A stretch of DNA of 55,584 nucleotides from Verrucomicrobiota bacterium (GTDB lineage Bacteria > Verrucomicrobiota > Verrucomicrobiia > Opitutales > Opitutaceae): contig JAEZUE010000048.1 of NCBI GenBank assembly GCA_023443455.1, positions 1 through 55,584 on the forward strand, written 5' to 3'. Below the pieces are notes generated by a model. That model did no database searches. It was not told where the DNA came from and worked only from the letters and a program-made list of their open reading frames with translations. Below, one piece after another: positions 24,032 through 32,667 of the stretch (the first letter of the stretch is position 1; each line of letters begins with the position of its first letter). A program made the translations under genes and the position numbers.

Positions 24032-24871
24032 ATGCACCGCATCGTTGCCCGCACCCAGCTCAGCCCCAACGTCACCCGGCTCGACGTCGAGGCGCCGCGC
24101 ATCGCCCAGATCCGCCAACCCGGCCAGTTCGTCATCGTTCGCCGGGCCGAGCGGGCCGAACGGATCCCGCTCACCATTGCGGACGCCGACCCGGAGAAGG
24201 GCACGATTGCGCTGGTCATTCAGGCCGTCGGCAAGAGCACGAAGGAACTCGTGGCGCTGGCCGTGGGGGATTCGATCCGCGACATCTCCGGTCCGTTGGG
24301 CATGCCGACCGAACTGATCGAGAAGGGCCGCGCGCTCTGCATCGGCGGCGGCGTGGGCACGGCGGTCGTGCATCCGATTGCGCAGGGGTTGCATCGCCAC
24401 GGCGTGCAGGTTGTCAGCGTGATCGGTGGCCGCTCGAAGGAATGGGTCATCTTCGAGAAGGAACTTGGCCAACTCGGCGAAGTGGTCGTCTGCACCGACG
24501 ACGGCAGCCATGGGCGCAAGGGTTTCGTGACCGACGCGGCCAAGGCACTGCTCGAGGCCGGCGGTATCGACATCGTCTACGCGGTCGGCCCGGTGCCGAT
24601 GATGCGCGCGGTGGCGAATCTCACCCGCCCCTTCGGCGTGCACACCATCGTGTCGCTGAACCCGGTCATGGTCGATGGCACCGGCATGTGCGGCGGCTGC
24701 CGCGTGGATGTCGGCGGCACGACCAAGTTCGCCTGTGTCGACGGGCCCGAGTTCGACGGCCATCAGGTCGACTTCGATCTTCTTTCCGACCGCCTCTCGA
24801 CCTACCGCGAGCAGGAGAAGGCCGCCACCGAACGTTGCGGCGACGATTGCCGCATCGGCCTCCAGAAATAA
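24032..24871 (+). CDS. Sulfide/dihydroorotate dehydrogenase-like FAD/NAD-binding protein (NfnA-like)
   Basis: A protein of 279 aa. The N-terminal FAD domain has RIPLTIADADPEKG, the nucleotide part has GGGVGTAVVHPIAQ, and near the C-terminus GTGMCGGCRVDVGG and CGDDC hold an iron-sulfur cluster. This is the small flavoprotein of NADH-dependent ferredoxin:NADP oxidoreductase (Nfn) or of PyrK-type systems. The next gene, a GltD-like protein, starts 19 bp on, the standard NfnA-NfnB layout. Together they move electrons between ferredoxin, NADH and NADPH, by bifurcation in the anaerobic relatives. Confidence 0.9.
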   Translation: MHRIVARTQLSPNVTRLDVEAPRIAQIRQPGQFVIVRRAERAERIPLTIADADPEKGTIALVIQAVGKSTKELVALAVGDSIRDISGPLGMPTELIEKGRALCIGGGVGTAVVHPIAQGLHRHGVQVVSVIGGRSKEWVIFEKELGQLGEVVVCTDDGSHGRKGFVTDAAKALLEAGGIDIVYAVGPVPMMRAVANLTRPFGVHTIVSLNPVMVDGTGMCGGCRVDVGGTTKFACVDGPEFDGHQVDFDLLSDRLSTYREQEKAATERCGDDCRIGLQK

Positions 24872-24889
24872 CCTACATTTTTCCGTCCC

Positions 24890-26305
24890 ATGGAGAAGAA
24901 GCTTTCACCCAAGGAACGCATGGCGATCCCGCGCCAGGCGATGCCCGAACAGGACGCCACCGAGCGCGCGTGCAATTTCAAGGAGGTCAACCTCGGTTTC
25001 GACGAGCAGTTGGCCCTGCTCGAGGCCGAGCGCTGCATCCAGTGCAAGGATCCGAAGTGTGTGTCCGGCTGCCCGGTACGGGTGAACATCCCCCGCTTCA
25101 TCGGGCACATCGCCGAGGGCGATCTCGCCGCCGCCGCGCAGAGCCTGCTCGGCGACAACGCGCTTCCCTCGGTCACCGGCCGGGTCTGCCCGCAGGAGAC
25201 CCAGTGCGAGGTCGAATGCATCCGCGGCGTGAAGAGCCGGCCGGTCGCGATCGGCTACCTCGAGCGCTACGTCGCCGACTGGGCGCTCGAGCACCGCACC
25301 GGCGCCCCGGCCGAGAAGGCTCCCGCCACCGGCAAGAAGGTGGCGGTGGTCGGCGCCGGCCCGGCGGGGCTCACCGCCGCGGGCGCGCTCGCGAAGGCGG
25401 GCCACGACGTGACCGTGTACGAGGCGCTCCACCAGCCGGGCGGCGTGCTCGTCTATGGCATCCCCGAGTTCCGTTTGCCGAAGAAGATCGTCGACCTGGA
25501 GGTGCAACGGCTCGAAGCCGCCGGCGTGAAGATCGAGTGCAATGTCGTCGTCGGCCGCACCTACACCCTGCCGGAGCTGAAGGCGCAGTTCGACGCGGTC
25601 TTCATCGCCAACGGTGCCGGCCTTCCGGTGTTCATGAACGTGCCGGGCGAGAATCTCAAAGGTGTGTACTCGGCCAATGAGTACCTGACCCGCGTCAACC
25701 TCATGGCGGCCTACGAGTTCCCCTCGGCCGACACCCCGGTGCTGGTGGGCAGGAAGGTGGTGGTCGTCGGCGGCGGCAACGTCGCGATGGACGCGGTGCG
25801 CACCGCCAAGCGCCTCGGCGCCGACGCCACGATCGTGTACCGCCGTACCCGCAAGGAGATGCCGGCGCGCGTCGAGGAGATCCACCACGCCGAGCAGGAG
25901 GGAGTGCATTTCGAATACCTCGTGGCCCCGCTCGAGGTCGTCGGCGATGAGCGCAAGTGGGTGAAGGGCCTCCGCTGCGTGCGCATGCACCTCGGCGAGC
26001 CCGACGCCTCCGGCCGCCGCAGCCCCGAGCCGGTCCCCGGCTCGGAGTTCGTGCTCGAGTGCGATGTCGTCGTGGTGGCCATCGGCACCCGCGCCAACCC
26101 GCTGCTCACCGCCACCTGCCCCGAGTTGAAGTTGAACAAACGCGGCAACATCGAGACCGATGAGGACGGCATGACGAGCATGCCCGGCGTTTTCGCCGGC
26201 GGCGACATCGTGCGCGGTGCGGCCACGGTCATCCTCGCGATGGGCGATGGCAAACGCTCGGCCCAGGCGATCGACCGCTTCCTCCGCGGCGCGGCGACGG
26301 TCTGA
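24890..26305 (+). CDS. NADPH-dependent glutamate synthase small-subunit-like protein (NfnB/GltD)
   Basis: A protein of 471 aa. The N-terminal part binds Fe-S clusters (CIQCKDPKCVSGCPV and CPQETQCEVEC). Two dinucleotide folds follow, VVGAGPAGLTAAGALAKAG for FAD and VVGGGNVAMDAVRTAKRLG for NAD(P). A second FAD contact is GVFAGGDIVRGAATVILAMG near the end. It is annotated gltA in many genomes, but no large glutamate synthase subunit is near, and the partner is the NfnA-like gene just upstream, so NADP-ferredoxin transfer is more likely. Confidence 0.9.
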   Translation: MEKKLSPKERMAIPRQAMPEQDATERACNFKEVNLGFDEQLALLEAERCIQCKDPKCVSGCPVRVNIPRFIGHIAEGDLAAAAQSLLGDNALPSVTGRVCPQETQCEVECIRGVKSRPVAIGYLERYVADWALEHRTGAPAEKAPATGKKVAVVGAGPAGLTAAGALAKAGHDVTVYEALHQPGGVLVYGIPEFRLPKKIVDLEVQRLEAAGVKIECNVVVGRTYTLPELKAQFDAVFIANGAGLPVFMNVPGENLKGVYSANEYLTRVNLMAAYEFPSADTPVLVGRKVVVVGGGNVAMDAVRTAKRLGADATIVYRRTRKEMPARVEEIHHAEQEGVHFEYLVAPLEVVGDERKWVKGLRCVRMHLGEPDASGRRSPEPVPGSEFVLECDVVVVAIGTRANPLLTATCPELKLNKRGNIETDEDGMTSMPGVFAGGDIVRGAATVILAMGDGKRSAQAIDRFLRGAATV

Positions 26306-26329
26306 CGCGAACAACCAGTCCACCGATTT

Positions 26330-26355
26330 ACAAGGGCGCCTTCGGGCGCCCTTGT
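26330..26355 (+). terminator. Terminator-like hairpin after nfnB
   Basis: ACAAGGGCGCC-type arms form a perfect 10 to 11-bp stem with a TTCG tetraloop (26341-26344), ending CCCTTGTCATGTT. The TTCG loop and its position 25 bp after the stop fit a stable terminator, although the T-run is short. Confidence 0.7.
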
Positions 26356-26453
26356 CATGTTCCGGTAACTCGCCCCGCCGATCGTGGAGTTCGGCCACCG
26401 CCTGTCCCGACGGTATTGATTCTCATCCACGGGCGGTGCAGCCTCCCGACTGC

Positions 26454-27011
26454 ATGAAAACCTACGCGACATATGGACTGGCCGGGGCTGCAATCGGGGC
26501 ATTGATGACGCTGGCGATGTTCTTCGCCGGTCTCCATGGGGAGCGGATAGATCTCTTCAACAGCTGGAAGGTTCAGTTGCCGATGGGTGTGCTCGGCGTC
26601 GCGATCGGTGTCGCGGTGATCTCCCTTGGAATACGTGCTTGGCGTGAAGCGGCGCCGGACAAGGCGATGAGCTATGGCCGTGGCTTCGGTGGCGGTTTGA
26701 TGATCAGTCTTTTCAATGGCCTTGCTTCCATGGTCTTCACGATCCTTTACGGCATGGTGATCAACCCGGGATTCAAGGACGCGATGATCGCCAGCAAGCT
26801 GGCCGAAATGCAGGAATCCGGGATGCCGGCCGAGGCCTATGCGATGGCCGAGAAGATGATGAACATCATGTTGAGTCCGGTGGCACAGGGCGCCTCGGCG
26901 TTGTTCGGCACGCTGTTCTTCGGGGTCATCGTCTCCCTGATCGCCGCGGCGATCCTCAAGCGCGCGGCCGTCGCCCCCGTGACGGATACCGTGGTGCCGC
27001 CGGCTTTGTGA
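26454..27011 (+). CDS. DUF4199 family membrane protein
   Basis: A protein of 185 aa with start ATG at 26454. Four hydrophobic segments at about 5-27, 38-60, 78-100 and 142-170 are separated by short loops, with a cytosolic-looking stretch (about 105-140, AMIASKLAEMQESGMPAEAYA). This fits DUF4199, small four-helix proteins of unknown role common in Bacteroidetes and Verrucomicrobia. Its last 56 bp overlap the end of the pseudouridine synthase gene on the other strand. Confidence 0.8.
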   Translation: MKTYATYGLAGAAIGALMTLAMFFAGLHGERIDLFNSWKVQLPMGVLGVAIGVAVISLGIRAWREAAPDKAMSYGRGFGGGLMISLFNGLASMVFTILYGMVINPGFKDAMIASKLAEMQESGMPAEAYAMAEKMMNIMLSPVAQGASALFGTLFFGVIVSLIAAAILKRAAVAPVTDTVVPPAL

Positions 27012-27807
27012 TTTTGGTCTGCGGTTTTCCTGCCGGCGGGGTCTTGTGCTCCGCAGGCAGGGACGCCTGCGCCACGGGGTGGGGGCTTGTGTCGCCGGAG
27101 GCGGGCAGGTCCAGCAGACGGCGCATCGGGTCGATTTCGGCCTGGCCTAGTTCACGCCATTTTCCCGGGGCGATGCCTTCGAGCGTCCAATGCCCGACGG
27201 AGGTGCGGCAGAGATCGAAGACTTGGCGGCCGAGCGCGTCCATCATGCGGCGGATCTGCCGGTTGCGGCCCTCGCGCAACTCGAGCAGCAGCGTGCATCC
27301 CTCGGCGCGCGCCGCGACGGGTTTGAGCGGCAATTCGTCGGGCAGCTCGATCCGACCTTCGCGGATACGGGCGAGGTCGGCGGGCGTGAGCGGGGCGTCG
27401 AGCTCGACGACGTAGCGTTTGGGATGGTCCCAACGCGGGTGGGTGAGGCGGAAGAGCAGCTCGCCGTCGTCGGTCAGGACCAGGAGCCCGCGCGAGGCGA
27501 AGTCGAGCCGGCCGGCGTAGGCGAGACGGTGCATCTCCGGCGGGAGCAGGTCGTAGATGGTGCGGCGCCCCTCGGGATCGTCGCGGGTGGTCATGACGTT
27601 GACCGGCTTGTGGAGCAGCACGACGCGGCCGAGCGAGGGCAACACGGCCGGTTTGCCGTCGACGGTGACGCTGGCGCCGTCGGCGACCTGCGCGCCGAGA
27701 TCGCGCACGATCGCGCCGTCGATGGCGACGCGGCCGTCGAGCACGAGTTGTTCGGCGGCGCGGCGGGAGGCGAGGCCGCAGGCGGCGAGGTAGCGGTTGA
27801 TTCTCAC
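26956..27807 (-). CDS. 16S/23S rRNA pseudouridine synthase, RsuA/RluB family
   Basis: A protein of 283 aa with an N-terminal S4 RNA-binding domain (1-60) and a catalytic domain. The catalytic Asp lies in AYAGRLDFASRGLLVLTDDG, followed by KRYVVEL and EGRNRQIRRMMDAL, the family signatures. The C-terminal about 50 residues (VAQASLPA and then Pro/Lys/Arg-rich text) lie outside the domain and are encoded partly by a dispersed repeat. It modifies uridines in rRNA. The stop region overlaps the DUF4199 gene tail by 56 bp. Confidence 0.92.
   Translation of the reverse strand: MRINRYLAACGLASRRAAEQLVLDGRVAIDGAIVRDLGAQVADGASVTVDGKPAVLPSLGRVVLLHKPVNVMTTRDDPEGRRTIYDLLPPEMHRLAYAGRLDFASRGLLVLTDDGELLFRLTHPRWDHPKRYVVELDAPLTPADLARIREGRIELPDELPLKPVAARAEGCTLLLELREGRNRQIRRMMDALGRQVFDLCRTSVGHWTLEGIAPGKWRELGQAEIDPMRRLLDLPASGDTSPHPVAQASLPAEHKTPPAGKPQTKITKPAAPRYPSRGRRPRA
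27052..27075. repeat. 24-bp dispersed repeat inside the pseudouridine synthase tail
   Basis: This 24-mer (CGCAGGCAGGGACGCCTGCG at its first 20 bases) is the exact reverse complement of 45239-45262 in the respiratory operon. Here it is translated into VAQASLPA of the pseudouridine synthase tail. Confidence 0.85.
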
Positions 27808-27820
27808 GGTCGGGGAGTTG

Positions 27821-28375
27821 TCACCACGGAAAGCGGACGCGTTCGGAGGTGAGCGGGTGCTCCTCCTTGCGGCCGTCGAAATACACGGCGACCCACTCGG
27901 CGAGGCGTTGGCCGAGGCGGCGGCAGGCCTCGACCTCGCGGCCGTCGCGCGGTTCGCCGGCGAGCGTCGCGCCGTAGTGGAGGGTGAACTGTTTCGCCAC
28001 GTAGTCGGGCACGCCGAAGACGAGGAACCCGAAATTGAGGAGGATCGTCTGGATGGTCTGGCAGGTGAGTTCGGCGCCGCCGCCCCAGCCGCCCTGCGAG
28101 CTGAACGCGCAGCCGATGCGGCCGTCGAGCCCGCTCCAGTGGTCGGGCATCTGGGTGTCCCAAAACTGCTTCATCTCCCACGCGATGGTACCGAGGTTGG
28201 TGGGGGAACCCACGGCGATGCCGTGGCACCATTGCACATCCTCGGGCTTGGCCTCGGTGACGGAGCGGATGCGCACCTCGATGCCGGGGATGCGTTTGGC
28301 GCCTTCGGCGACTTCGGCCGCCATCTTGGCGGTGTTGCCGGTCTTGGATGCGTAGAGGACGAGGACGTTGCCCAT
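27821..28375 (-). CDS. WrbA-like NAD(P)H:quinone oxidoreductase (flavodoxin family)
   Basis: A protein of 184 aa, start ATG at 28375. A longer frame to 28570 runs through the purine tract and is not used. The flavodoxin FMN site is LVLYASKTGNTAKMA at the N-terminus, with SPTNLGTIAWEMKQFWD and SSQGGWGGGAELT as the loops around the flavin. WrbA-type proteins reduce quinones by two electrons using NAD(P)H, protecting from radical stress. It is 13 bp downstream of the pseudouridine synthase gene in transcription order. Confidence 0.85.
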   Translation of the reverse strand: MGNVLVLYASKTGNTAKMAAEVAEGAKRIPGIEVRIRSVTEAKPEDVQWCHGIAVGSPTNLGTIAWEMKQFWDTQMPDHWSGLDGRIGCAFSSQGGWGGGAELTCQTIQTILLNFGFLVFGVPDYVAKQFTLHYGATLAGEPRDGREVEACRRLGQRLAEWVAVYFDGRKEEHPLTSERVRFPW

Positions 28376-28377
28376 GG

Positions 28378-28432
28378 GAAAGGGAGTGAGGGGATGAGTG
28401 AGTAAGGGAATGAGGGAGTAAGGGAGTGGGGG
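28378..28432. repeat. Purine-rich low-complexity tract
   Basis: On the plus strand this stretch is nearly all G and A with a loose unit GGGAGTGA or GGGAATGA, repeated about six times, just upstream of the WrbA-like gene. It may be a promoter-side repeat that can slip, or form triplex-like DNA. Confidence 0.55.
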
Positions 28433-28486
28433 CGCGGGTCGAGGGTTGTTTTGGCGGACACTTGGGCGTGATGATGCAGAAAAACC

Positions 28487-28574
28487 GCAGGTGCGTCGCT
28501 CGCCGGCGCCTGTTCGACGTGCATCTCCTTGCGGTCGGGCCGGAGGGGAGGGCGTCGGCGAGCGACGCACCTGC
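28487..28574. repeat. REPIN-like inverted repeat pair
   Basis: The 19-base arm GCAGGTGCGTCGCTCGCCG at 28487-28505 is repeated as an exact reverse complement at 28556-28574, with a 50-bp spacer. It lies between the WrbA-like and the metallophosphoesterase genes, both on the minus strand. No open frame fits. Confidence 0.8.
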
Positions 28575-28633
28575 TACGTACCTGCGGTGCGCACGCCGGT
28601 AGAACGAAACCCGAGCTGCACTGAATCGTGGGC

Positions 28634-29602
28634 TCAGGCGCCGTAGGCCACGAGCTGGTTCTCGACTGTGCCGTCGTCGTAGAAGTCGACGAGGGCGTAG
28701 GCGGGGGCGAACTCCTGGAACGCCCCTTTCCACCACGCGCCGCAGACGGCGCCGTTGCAGAGGTAACGCACGCCGAGATAGCGCACGTCGTCGGCGAGGT
28801 GGATATGGCCGCTGAGGCAGACCTTCACGTTGGGGTGCTGCAGGAAGAGCGTCTTGAGCTTGGCCACGTCGGTGTGGACCCAGGCGCCTGGGATCTGCCA
28901 GGTGCCGAACTGCGCGAGGTCGCCGTCGAAGAAGACGCAGGCACTGAGGATCGGGATGTGCGAGAGGATGCAGACCGGCGTGTCGGGCGTGGTCTTGGCG
29001 AGATCGCGGGCGAGCCAGAGGAACTGCGCGTCGTCGAGCCTGGCGCTGTAGCCGGTCGTGCTGGCGGCGTGGCGTTCCATGCTGTCGAGCACGACGAAGT
29101 GCCAGCCCGCGCGGTCGAAGGAGTAGAACCGGCCCTTCATGCCGAGGCGTTCGAGGGCGAGGCGTTTGCCGTAGTCGCGATCCTTCTCGATGGAGGGGCT
29201 GTCGTGCTTGGCCCAGCCCCAGACGTCGTGGTTGCCGAGGCAGAGTTGGTAGGGGAGTTTCACCTCGGCCGAAAACACTCGTTCCCAGAGGTCCCACTGC
29301 GCTTTGGCGGTCGCCTTGTCGCAGTAGAGCGAATCCATGATGAGATCGCCGCCGAAGAGGAGCAGGTCGGGCTTGTCGGGCTGGCCTTGGGCATGGCGGA
29401 TCGCGGCGGCCATGCCGTCGGGTGCGCCGAGATCCGAACGCAGATGGATGTCGGTGAGGTGGGCGGCGCGGAGCACGCGACGGCGCGAAGCATGCTGCTG
29501 CGGGGATGCTGGCGCGCCGGGAAGCAGGCCGGTGGCGGCGGAGGCTCCGAGCGCGACCGAGCCGAGGGTGCGCAGGAACGTGCGGCGGGGTAGTTGCGGC
29601 AT
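28634..29602 (-). CDS. Tat-exported metallophosphoesterase
   Basis: A protein of 322 aa, start ATG at 29602 (longer frame rejected). The N-terminus MPQLPRRTFLRTLGSVALGA is a twin-arginine signal. The five phosphoesterase blocks are present: HLTDIHL, FGGDLIMD, LGNHDVW, LSHIPILSA and LSGHIHLADD, giving the two-metal site. It is a calcineurin-like phosphatase in the periplasm, probably acting on phosphodiesters or nucleotides; substrate unknown. It is divergent from the acetyltransferase gene. Confidence 0.92.
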   Translation of the reverse strand: MPQLPRRTFLRTLGSVALGASAATGLLPGAPASPQQHASRRRVLRAAHLTDIHLRSDLGAPDGMAAAIRHAQGQPDKPDLLLFGGDLIMDSLYCDKATAKAQWDLWERVFSAEVKLPYQLCLGNHDVWGWAKHDSPSIEKDRDYGKRLALERLGMKGRFYSFDRAGWHFVVLDSMERHAASTTGYSARLDDAQFLWLARDLAKTTPDTPVCILSHIPILSACVFFDGDLAQFGTWQIPGAWVHTDVAKLKTLFLQHPNVKVCLSGHIHLADDVRYLGVRYLCNGAVCGAWWKGAFQEFAPAYALVDFYDDGTVENQLVAYGA

Positions 29603-29701
29603 GGACGAAGCCTTGCGGCAGGGACGAGTGGTGGCAACGCTCCGCGCGGCACGGGTTGGTTTCATTCCCCAGGTCCCAAAGTCGCTGCTTGGACTCCCTC
29701 G

Positions 29702-30397
29702 GTGGAGCGGGAGCGTATTCGTCCTTTGGTCTTTCGCGAAGCCGGGGCCGACGACTTCGGTTTCTGCGAACGCCTCCACCGGGAGAACGAACGGGCCGGG
29801 GTTCCGGCGAACCATTTCACGTTCTACGAGGAAGCGCTTCGCGGGGGCCGGATGCTGGTCCTTATTGCCGAAGAGAACGGCATGCCGGTCGGAACCTGCG
29901 CGCTGCATTGGCACTTACCCGATGTGGTCTGGTTCTGCTATGGACTGGTTGATCCCGCGAAACATCGGGCCGGAATCGGCACAACCATGTTTCTGGCCCG
30001 GATTGCATTGCTTCCTCGGCGGATGAGACCTCTCACGATCGGAATTTCGGCGCTGGAAACATCGCTGCCCTATTATGCGCGTTTTGGTTTTCGATACGCC
30101 GGACATGCGGATGCTCCGGACGGAAACTCCTATCCGAACGCGCACTTGCGCGGTGTCGGCGCCGGGCTGGTCGATGAGGCCGCGGCGACGCTCGAGGCAT
30201 CGGGAGTAGCATTTCGGCGTCCATCCCGGCCGATCCCGGAGGCGTGGACGGTCGATCCGTCCTGCACCGATGCCGCCTTTCGGGGCGGTGCGTTCCTTGG
30301 CGCTTGCGGACCTCTTCAGCCGTTGCCTCCACCAACACCGGATTGGGTGCGGAAGGGCGGAGGGGCGATGACTGGGACCGGTATGATCCGCTTCTGA
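29702..30397 (+). CDS. GNAT family N-acetyltransferase
   Basis: A protein of 231 aa from the GTG at 29702 (VERERIRPLVFREA); an ATG at 29594 would overlap the divergent gene start and is less likely. The acetyl-CoA loop is KHRAGIGTTMFLARI with the following beta bulge, and the fold continues to about residue 150 (YYARFGFRYAG). The last 70 residues are Pro/Gly-rich and not part of the domain. Substrate unknown. No operon partner. Confidence 0.75.
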   Translation: MERERIRPLVFREAGADDFGFCERLHRENERAGVPANHFTFYEEALRGGRMLVLIAEENGMPVGTCALHWHLPDVVWFCYGLVDPAKHRAGIGTTMFLARIALLPRRMRPLTIGISALETSLPYYARFGFRYAGHADAPDGNSYPNAHLRGVGAGLVDEAAATLEASGVAFRRPSRPIPEAWTVDPSCTDAAFRGGAFLGACGPLQPLPPPTPDWVRKGGGAMTGTGMIRF

Positions 30398-30525
30398 GCC
30401 GAATGATTTCGACTCCGGCGGTGTGCGCTGATGTTCGCCGACTGCCTCCACTCCGGCCCGAACGCAGGGAGAGCCGCTGTCCAACGGGCGTCGGCAAGCA
30501 ACGTCCCCACGGTTTCTTTGCGCGC

Positions 30526-32460
30526 TCAGTACGGGTGCATCGTGTAGCCCTTCGCGACGAGGCTTTGGTAGGCGGCGTCGCTGGCCGAGGTGCGTGCGCC
30601 CAACGGGAAGAAGAAATCGGCGTCGGTGACGGGGCCGGCGACCGCGGCGTCGAGGTCGAGGAACCATTTGTCGCAGACAGTCGATGACACGAGGTTGTCG
30701 GCGAAGTGCAGCTGGGTGAGGCGGGCGCAGCCGGCGATGTCGAGCACGGTCACCGATTCCTGGTAGAGAAAGAGGAAGGCGAGGTTGGGGAAGTTCGAGG
30801 CGCCGGTCACTCCGGTGATGCCCTGGTTGGTCTGGCCGTACTGGGCGCCGAAGTAGGTGACGGCGGACGCAGGGACGACCTCGACGTAGTTGGTGTGCGG
30901 GGAGGCGTCGGCGAAGCGGTGCGTCGCAACGTAGGAACCCTCGCTGATGGTGCCGTCGCCCCAATGCCAGATCACCGAGGTCGGAGTGCCGGAAACCCGG
31001 ATCTCCATGTGGGGCTGCTCGGCCGAGGTGGTGAACGTGATCGCGTTGGTGCCGCCCTGGACGTCGATCCGGCCGTCGTTCTGTTCGGGCCTGTCGACCT
31101 CGACGTAGGTGCCGCGTGCCCGAAGAGCGGCGACGCTCGCCTGCCCGGTTGTTCCGGGTGCGCCGAGGTTGCCGGTGAGGCGCACGGCCTGGAGGTTGGG
31201 CGAGTCGGCGACAAGGGTGGCGAGCAGGGCGTCGAGCGCGGCGGAGGAGAGGCGGTTGTTGGACAGGTTGAGGTCGAGGAGTCCGGTGCAGCCGGCGAGG
31301 TCGATCGTGGCGATCTCGTTGTCCTGGAGCTGGCAGTTCTGGAGCCGGGTGCGGCCGGGGAGCGAGACGCCGGTGAAGTGGTTCCAGGCGGCCTGGAAAT
31401 CGCGCAACACCATCGAGCCGATCGTGAACGCGCCGTGCTGGTTGGTGTTCCAGATGAAGAGTTCCTCGAGGGCGGTGAAGTCGCCCATGATGTCCGCGAA
31501 GTTCTGCGTCATCTGCGGGTTGTCGCGGGTGCACCAGTGCCAGATCTTCGGACCGGTGCCGCGGCCGACGACGATCTCGCTGAAGTTGTTGAGCGCGGCG
31601 CGCACGTCGTAGAGCTCGGGCAGGCCCGAGAGATCGAGCGCGGCGAGGTTGCAGTCCTCGAAACAGACCCGGCGGAGGGCGGGAAGATCGGTGACCGTGA
31701 CCTGCTGGAGGCCACCGGCTTCGAAGCACTCGATGTATTCGAGGCTGGTGCAACCGGTGAAGTCGAGGGACCGGAGCTGGGCGTTGTGCGTTGCGGCAAA
31801 GCAGGTGAGATCGGGCAGCGGCGTCGGGAAGGAGACCGCGGCCACGTTCTGGGGGGCGAGCAGGGTGAGCGGGGTGATACCGCCGCCGTCGGCGGCGTTG
31901 TGGCCGAAGTTCAACTTCGTGAGGCGGGTGGGCGCGAATACCTCCAGCGAATGGGTACGGAGCGCCGGGCTGCCGAAGGTCTTGGTGGTGGCGGGGTAGC
32001 TGCCACTGGTCGAGCCGTCGTTCCAACGCCAGAGCAGGGCGGCCTGGGTGCCGGTGGCGCATTCGACGACGGGCGCGAAGGTCGCACCGGCGGTCTCGAT
32101 GACCACGGTGGCCGCCGGTGGCTGCTCGAGGGCGCGGAAGAACATCCGGTCGACGCCGAAAGTGGGCAGGGTGAACGAGGCGGGGCCGGTCGTGTCATCG
32201 AAACCGAGCAGGAGGGTGTCGGTCCAGGTGCCGGCGAGGTCGGTGCTGGCCTGGACCAGATAGCCGCCGGGAGGCGCGACGAGGGTGAGGTTGGCCGTGG
32301 TGCCGTCGGCCGAGAGCGAGGTGAGCGATAGGGTCGGTGCAGGGGACTGGGCGCAGGCTTCGACTGTGAGTGCGGCGACGAGGGCGAGCGCGACGAGACG
32401 CGTCGAGGCGATACGATTGAACGCGGACGGCGCGAGGCTGTCGCAAGCGAACGGTGACAT
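30526..32460 (-). CDS. Secreted leucine-rich-repeat-like protein
   Basis: A protein of 644 aa with a signal peptide (hydrophobic core LVALALVAALTVEAC, near residues 22-36). Leu/Asp-rich repeats such as LRSLDFTGCTSLEYIEC, LAALDLSGLPELYDV, IATIDLAGCTGLLDLNLSNN and VTVLDIAGCARLTQLHFADN fit an irregular leucine-rich repeat solenoid. WRWNDGSTSGSY and WHWGDGTISEGSY resemble a PKD or BIG-like turn repeated twice. Such proteins usually act in surface binding. I do not recognise a specific family. It is a stand-alone gene. Confidence 0.8.
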   Translation of the reverse strand: MSPFACDSLAPSAFNRIASTRLVALALVAALTVEACAQSPAPTLSLTSLSADGTTANLTLVAPPGGYLVQASTDLAGTWTDTLLLGFDDTTGPASFTLPTFGVDRMFFRALEQPPAATVVIETAGATFAPVVECATGTQAALLWRWNDGSTSGSYPATTKTFGSPALRTHSLEVFAPTRLTKLNFGHNAADGGGITPLTLLAPQNVAAVSFPTPLPDLTCFAATHNAQLRSLDFTGCTSLEYIECFEAGGLQQVTVTDLPALRRVCFEDCNLAALDLSGLPELYDVRAALNNFSEIVVGRGTGPKIWHWCTRDNPQMTQNFADIMGDFTALEELFIWNTNQHGAFTIGSMVLRDFQAAWNHFTGVSLPGRTRLQNCQLQDNEIATIDLAGCTGLLDLNLSNNRLSSAALDALLATLVADSPNLQAVRLTGNLGAPGTTGQASVAALRARGTYVEVDRPEQNDGRIDVQGGTNAITFTTSAEQPHMEIRVSGTPTSVIWHWGDGTISEGSYVATHRFADASPHTNYVEVVPASAVTYFGAQYGQTNQGITGVTGASNFPNLAFLFLYQESVTVLDIAGCARLTQLHFADNLVSSTVCDKWFLDLDAAVAGPVTDADFFFPLGARTSASDAAYQSLVAKGYTMHPY

Positions 32461-32603
32461 CGTGAAGGATGAATCGGGGTTGGGAAGACCGCCGATTGGA
32501 CCGAGGATCGGTGGCGGGTGCAGGGGGCGCAGCGTGGGCTGGGGGAGGGCCGGAGACTGCCGGATTCAGCGGGGGGCTCAAGCCGACGCCGTGCGGGAAA
32601 ACG

Positions 32604-32632
32604 TAAAACGCCCGCCGAGGGAACGGCGGGCG
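32604..32632 (-). terminator. Terminator of the solute-binding protein gene
   Basis: CGCCCGCCG and CGGCGGGCG (32609-32617, 32624-32632) form a 9-bp stem; on the minus strand TTTT follows directly (AAAA at 32605-32608). It is 36 bp after the stop of the gene at 32668. Confidence 0.85.
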
Positions 32633-32667
32633 GAGGGGAAGTGCAGAATCAGGGGGGCGGTCGCGGC

